Origin: Planctomycetales bacterium 10988
Lineage (GTDB): Bacteria; Planctomycetota; Planctomycetia; Pirellulales; Pb10988
Length of the DNA: 64,000 bases
NCBI GenBank assembly: GCA_009664345.1
Contig: CP043547.1
Span: 3,934,709 to 3,998,708, forward strand
Reading direction: 5' to 3'
A program made the position numbers and the translations under genes. Below the pieces are notes generated by a model. The model was not told where the DNA came from, made no database searches, and saw only the letters and a program-made list of their open reading frames with translations. Every line of letters starts with the position of its first letter. Position 1 is the stretch's first letter. Positions 62,585-64,000 of the stretch are shown here, piece by piece.

Positions 62585-62974
62585 TTAGTCTTCGAAGAAT
62601 TCTTGAAAGAATTGAGGATCGTTGAAGCAATCTGGATCGTCATTCAAATTGACTTGAGAGGACCCATCAGGGTAGATGGTAAGTAAAACCCCATGCCAAT
62701 GGTCGGTCGGGGAAGTTTCTTTGGCATCACAAAGGTCTAAAATTAAAGGCACTAAGTCGGATCGCTTACTAATATTACCTGTATTTAGATACGCTGATTC
62801 TTTAGAGTCATAGATTCTAATTTTGTGTATAGCAGTGCCACTCTCTTCTTCGTAACGAAGGTCTAGGATGGCATATTTCCAATCTTCTATTTCAGAATAC
62901 TCAATAACAGTGTAAATCCGCTTTGCCATCTCTTGAAAAATTTCTTCCACTCCAGGCAAATCTGATTGACTCAT
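62585..62974 (-). CDS. YezG/DUF600-like immunity protein (paralog 1)
   Basis: An acidic cytoplasmic protein of 129 residues. An N-terminal helix is followed by WKYAILDLRYEEES, and the C-terminal block WHGVLLTIYPDGSSQVNLND then DPDC resembles YezG-type (DUF600) immunity proteins, where W-x-x-x-x-L-x-x-x-x-DG precedes acidic residues. Such proteins neutralise partner toxins of contact or LXG-type systems. The ATG has AAGGAAG upstream. The AT-rich composition and flanking GGTTTC repeats suggest acquisition. No toxin gene is visible nearby, so the pair may be orphan immunity genes. The family assignment is by motif only. Confidence 0.6.
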   Translation of the reverse strand: MSQSDLPGVEEIFQEMAKRIYTVIEYSEIEDWKYAILDLRYEEESGTAIHKIRIYDSKESAYLNTGNISKRSDLVPLILDLCDAKETSPTDHWHGVLLTIYPDGSSQVNLNDDPDCFNDPQFFQEFFED

Positions 62975-63021
62975 GATGCTTCCTTTATCAACGGATTCCC
63001 CTTCCCGTGCAGATTAAAATT

Positions 63022-63399
63022 TCACTCGTCATAGAAAGTCGGGTCTTCGGAGCAGTCAGGATCGTAATCTAATTCAATTTTATTGGTTCCATCGGGGTAA
63101 ACCGTTAGGACAAAACCGTACCACTCCGCCGCCCCTGATGTAGCCTTCAACTCGCATAAATCAGACAAGAGTAGTATATCGTCCAGGTTTAATTGAATTT
63201 CCTTAGTATTCGTAATTAGAGTATCACACATCTTGCGGACTCGAAGTCGCCCACACCACGAACCTCCATCAGGACGATAGCGGATATCGCAGTAAACATA
63301 TTTCCATTCGTCGGAATATTTATAATTTACAATGGAATATAGCCTAGAGGAAAGTTCGCGAAAGATTTCATCACAGCTATTCAATCCACTCTCGGTCAT
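63022..63399 (-). CDS. YezG/DUF600-like immunity protein (paralog 2)
   Basis: A paralog of the gene at 62585, 125 residues from the ATG at 63399, which has AAGGGG upstream; the frame opens six codons earlier. Shared features are WKYVYCDIRY and the block WYGFVLTVYPDGTNKIELDY then DPDC, followed by EDP-F near the end. It precedes paralog 1 on the same strand, separated by 47 bases, so both are probably co-transcribed. Tandem diverged immunity genes usually answer different toxin variants; that is inference. Confidence 0.6.
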   Translation of the reverse strand: MTESGLNSCDEIFRELSSRLYSIVNYKYSDEWKYVYCDIRYRPDGGSWCGRLRVRKMCDTLITNTKEIQLNLDDILLLSDLCELKATSGAAEWYGFVLTVYPDGTNKIELDYDPDCSEDPTFYDE

Positions 63400-63469
63400 T
63401 TTTGCCCCTTCGTTCAAAGCTCTTTTCCATGAAGTTTTGAAGCAGCCTCCGGGTTTCTTCGTATTCAGA

Positions 63470-63500
63470 CCTGAATCCTGAAACCCGAACCCTGAAACCT
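63470..63500 (-). repeat. Inverted relative of the GGTTTC repeat
   Basis: CCTGAATCCTGAAACCCGAA then CCCTGAAACC on the plus strand, an inverted and partly diverged copy of the repeat at 62514-62543. Together they bracket the YezG-like pair. Confidence 0.6.
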
Positions 63501-63502
63501 AG

Positions 63503-64000
63503 TTAACCCTGCACCACCGAATTAAAGAGGGTCCCAATCCCATCAATCGTGATGGCGACTTCGTCTTTGGAAAGGAGGGTGAAATCGCTCGGCGGGACGA
63601 TGCCGGTGCCGGTCAGGAGGAAGGCTCCGCAAGGAAAAGAGGAATCGCGGCCCAGGTAATGAATCAGGTCCGCGAAGGTCCGGGCCATTTGGTCGAGGCT
63701 GGTGGTTCCTTCGACGGCGAGTTCGCCATTGCGGAAGATTTCAAGCTGAATGGTGACTTCTTCCAGGTCCGGCATCGAATCGGCCAACGTGATGCACGGG
63801 CCTAGGCTACAGCATTGGTCGTAGACCTTGGCTTGAGGGAGATAGAGGGGATTGTCGCCTTCGATGTCTCGGGCGCTGACATCATTGCCCACGGTATAGC
63901 CGACGAGTTGCAAGCGAGAATTCAAAACGAGGGCCAGCTCCGGCTCCGGGACAGACCATTCGGAATCTTGCCGAATGCGAATCGTGCCCTCGGGGCCGAC
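63503..64000 (-). CDS. Fumarylacetoacetate hydrolase family protein (5' end beyond window)
   Basis: Only the last 165 codons are visible; the frame stays open to the window edge. The family motifs are present: PEPELALVLN (metal-binding E-x-E), VGYTVGNDVSARDIEGDNP, LPQAKVYDQCCSLGPCI, and GTGIVPPSDFTLLSKDEVAI near the end. Enzymes of this family cleave or isomerise 2-oxo acids such as fumarylpyruvate, acylpyruvate or 2-hydroxyhepta-2,4-dienedioate, using Mg2+ or Mn2+; the substrate cannot be told here. The N-terminal part, including any other domain, lies outside the window. Confidence 0.85.
   Translation of the reverse strand, partial: VGPEGTIRIRQDSEWSVPEPELALVLNSRLQLVGYTVGNDVSARDIEGDNPLYLPQAKVYDQCCSLGPCITLADSMPDLEEVTIQLEIFRNGELAVEGTTSLDQMARTFADLIHYLGRDSSFPCGAFLLTGTGIVPPSDFTLLSKDEVAITIDGIGTLFNSVVQG

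Overview
The window looks like a chromosomal segment from a member of the Planctomycetota (the genus cannot be told from the sequence). The evidence is the density of lineage-typical families: two DUF1549/DUF1553-DUF1501 gene pairs (one with the planctomycete-type cytochrome motif), a DUF1569 protein, three giant ELWxxDGT-repeat proteins with an LEPR-XLL-like N-terminus, a kinase-like membrane protein, an octaheme-TPR cytochrome, and a GldA/GldFG/DUF4340 transporter cluster. Housekeeping genes (gyrA, mutL, rpsO, pnp, a glutamate dehydrogenase) show this is core chromosome and not a plasmid or phage.

Layout. 0-6 kb: a small unknown protein, DUF1569, gyrA (minus), then a degenerate family 2 glycosyltransferase. 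6-13 kb (minus): an ABC ATPase, a fused ABC-2 permease/GldG protein and a DUF4340 protein with a huge Glu/Lys/Ser/Pro tail. A start-less frame lies behind the ATPase and could be read by -1 frameshifting. 13.5-15.8 kb (minus): a DprE1/DprE2-like pair for polyprenyl-phosphate pentose epimerisation. 16-17.4 kb: an HD phosphohydrolase. 17.6-28.7 kb: three tandem paralogous proteins of about 1,170-1,190 residues, each with 15 ELWxxDGT repeats, a VCBS/FG-GAP-like domain and the same C-terminal tail. Two of them share the promoter layout TTGACC-N16-TATAAC. 28.7-30.9 kb: a metallophosphoesterase and a glutamate dehydrogenase. 31.4-37.5 kb: a membrane pseudokinase, a zinc-ribbon membrane protein with STN-like domains and a sulfotransferase-like protein. 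37.5-49.6 kb: two DUF1549-DUF1501 operons around an M48-like protein that has lost a zinc ligand and its overlapping 53-residue lipoprotein, then the octaheme cytochrome. 49.7-56.2 kb (minus): an AT-rich orphan, mutL, a lipase-like hydrolase and an NtrC/NtrB-like pair. 56.5-59.2 kb: two tandem copies of an unrecognised all-helical protein. 59.3-64 kb (minus): pnp, rpsO, two YezG-like immunity paralogs and a truncated fumarylacetoacetate-hydrolase-family gene.

Unexplained structure includes three copies of a MITE-like element of about 78 bp with GTGGTCAAAA/TTTTGACCAC ends, a 30-bp GGTTTC-rich repeat whose inverted relatives flank the AT-rich YezG-like pair (and, at another site, an empty 100-bp gap), and a palindromic AAAAGTACTTTT element in operon spacers. 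No tRNA, rRNA, CRISPR array, prophage or insertion-sequence transposase was recognised. Start codons were moved wherever a Shine-Dalgarno sequence, a signal peptide or a neighbouring gene argued for a shorter protein.
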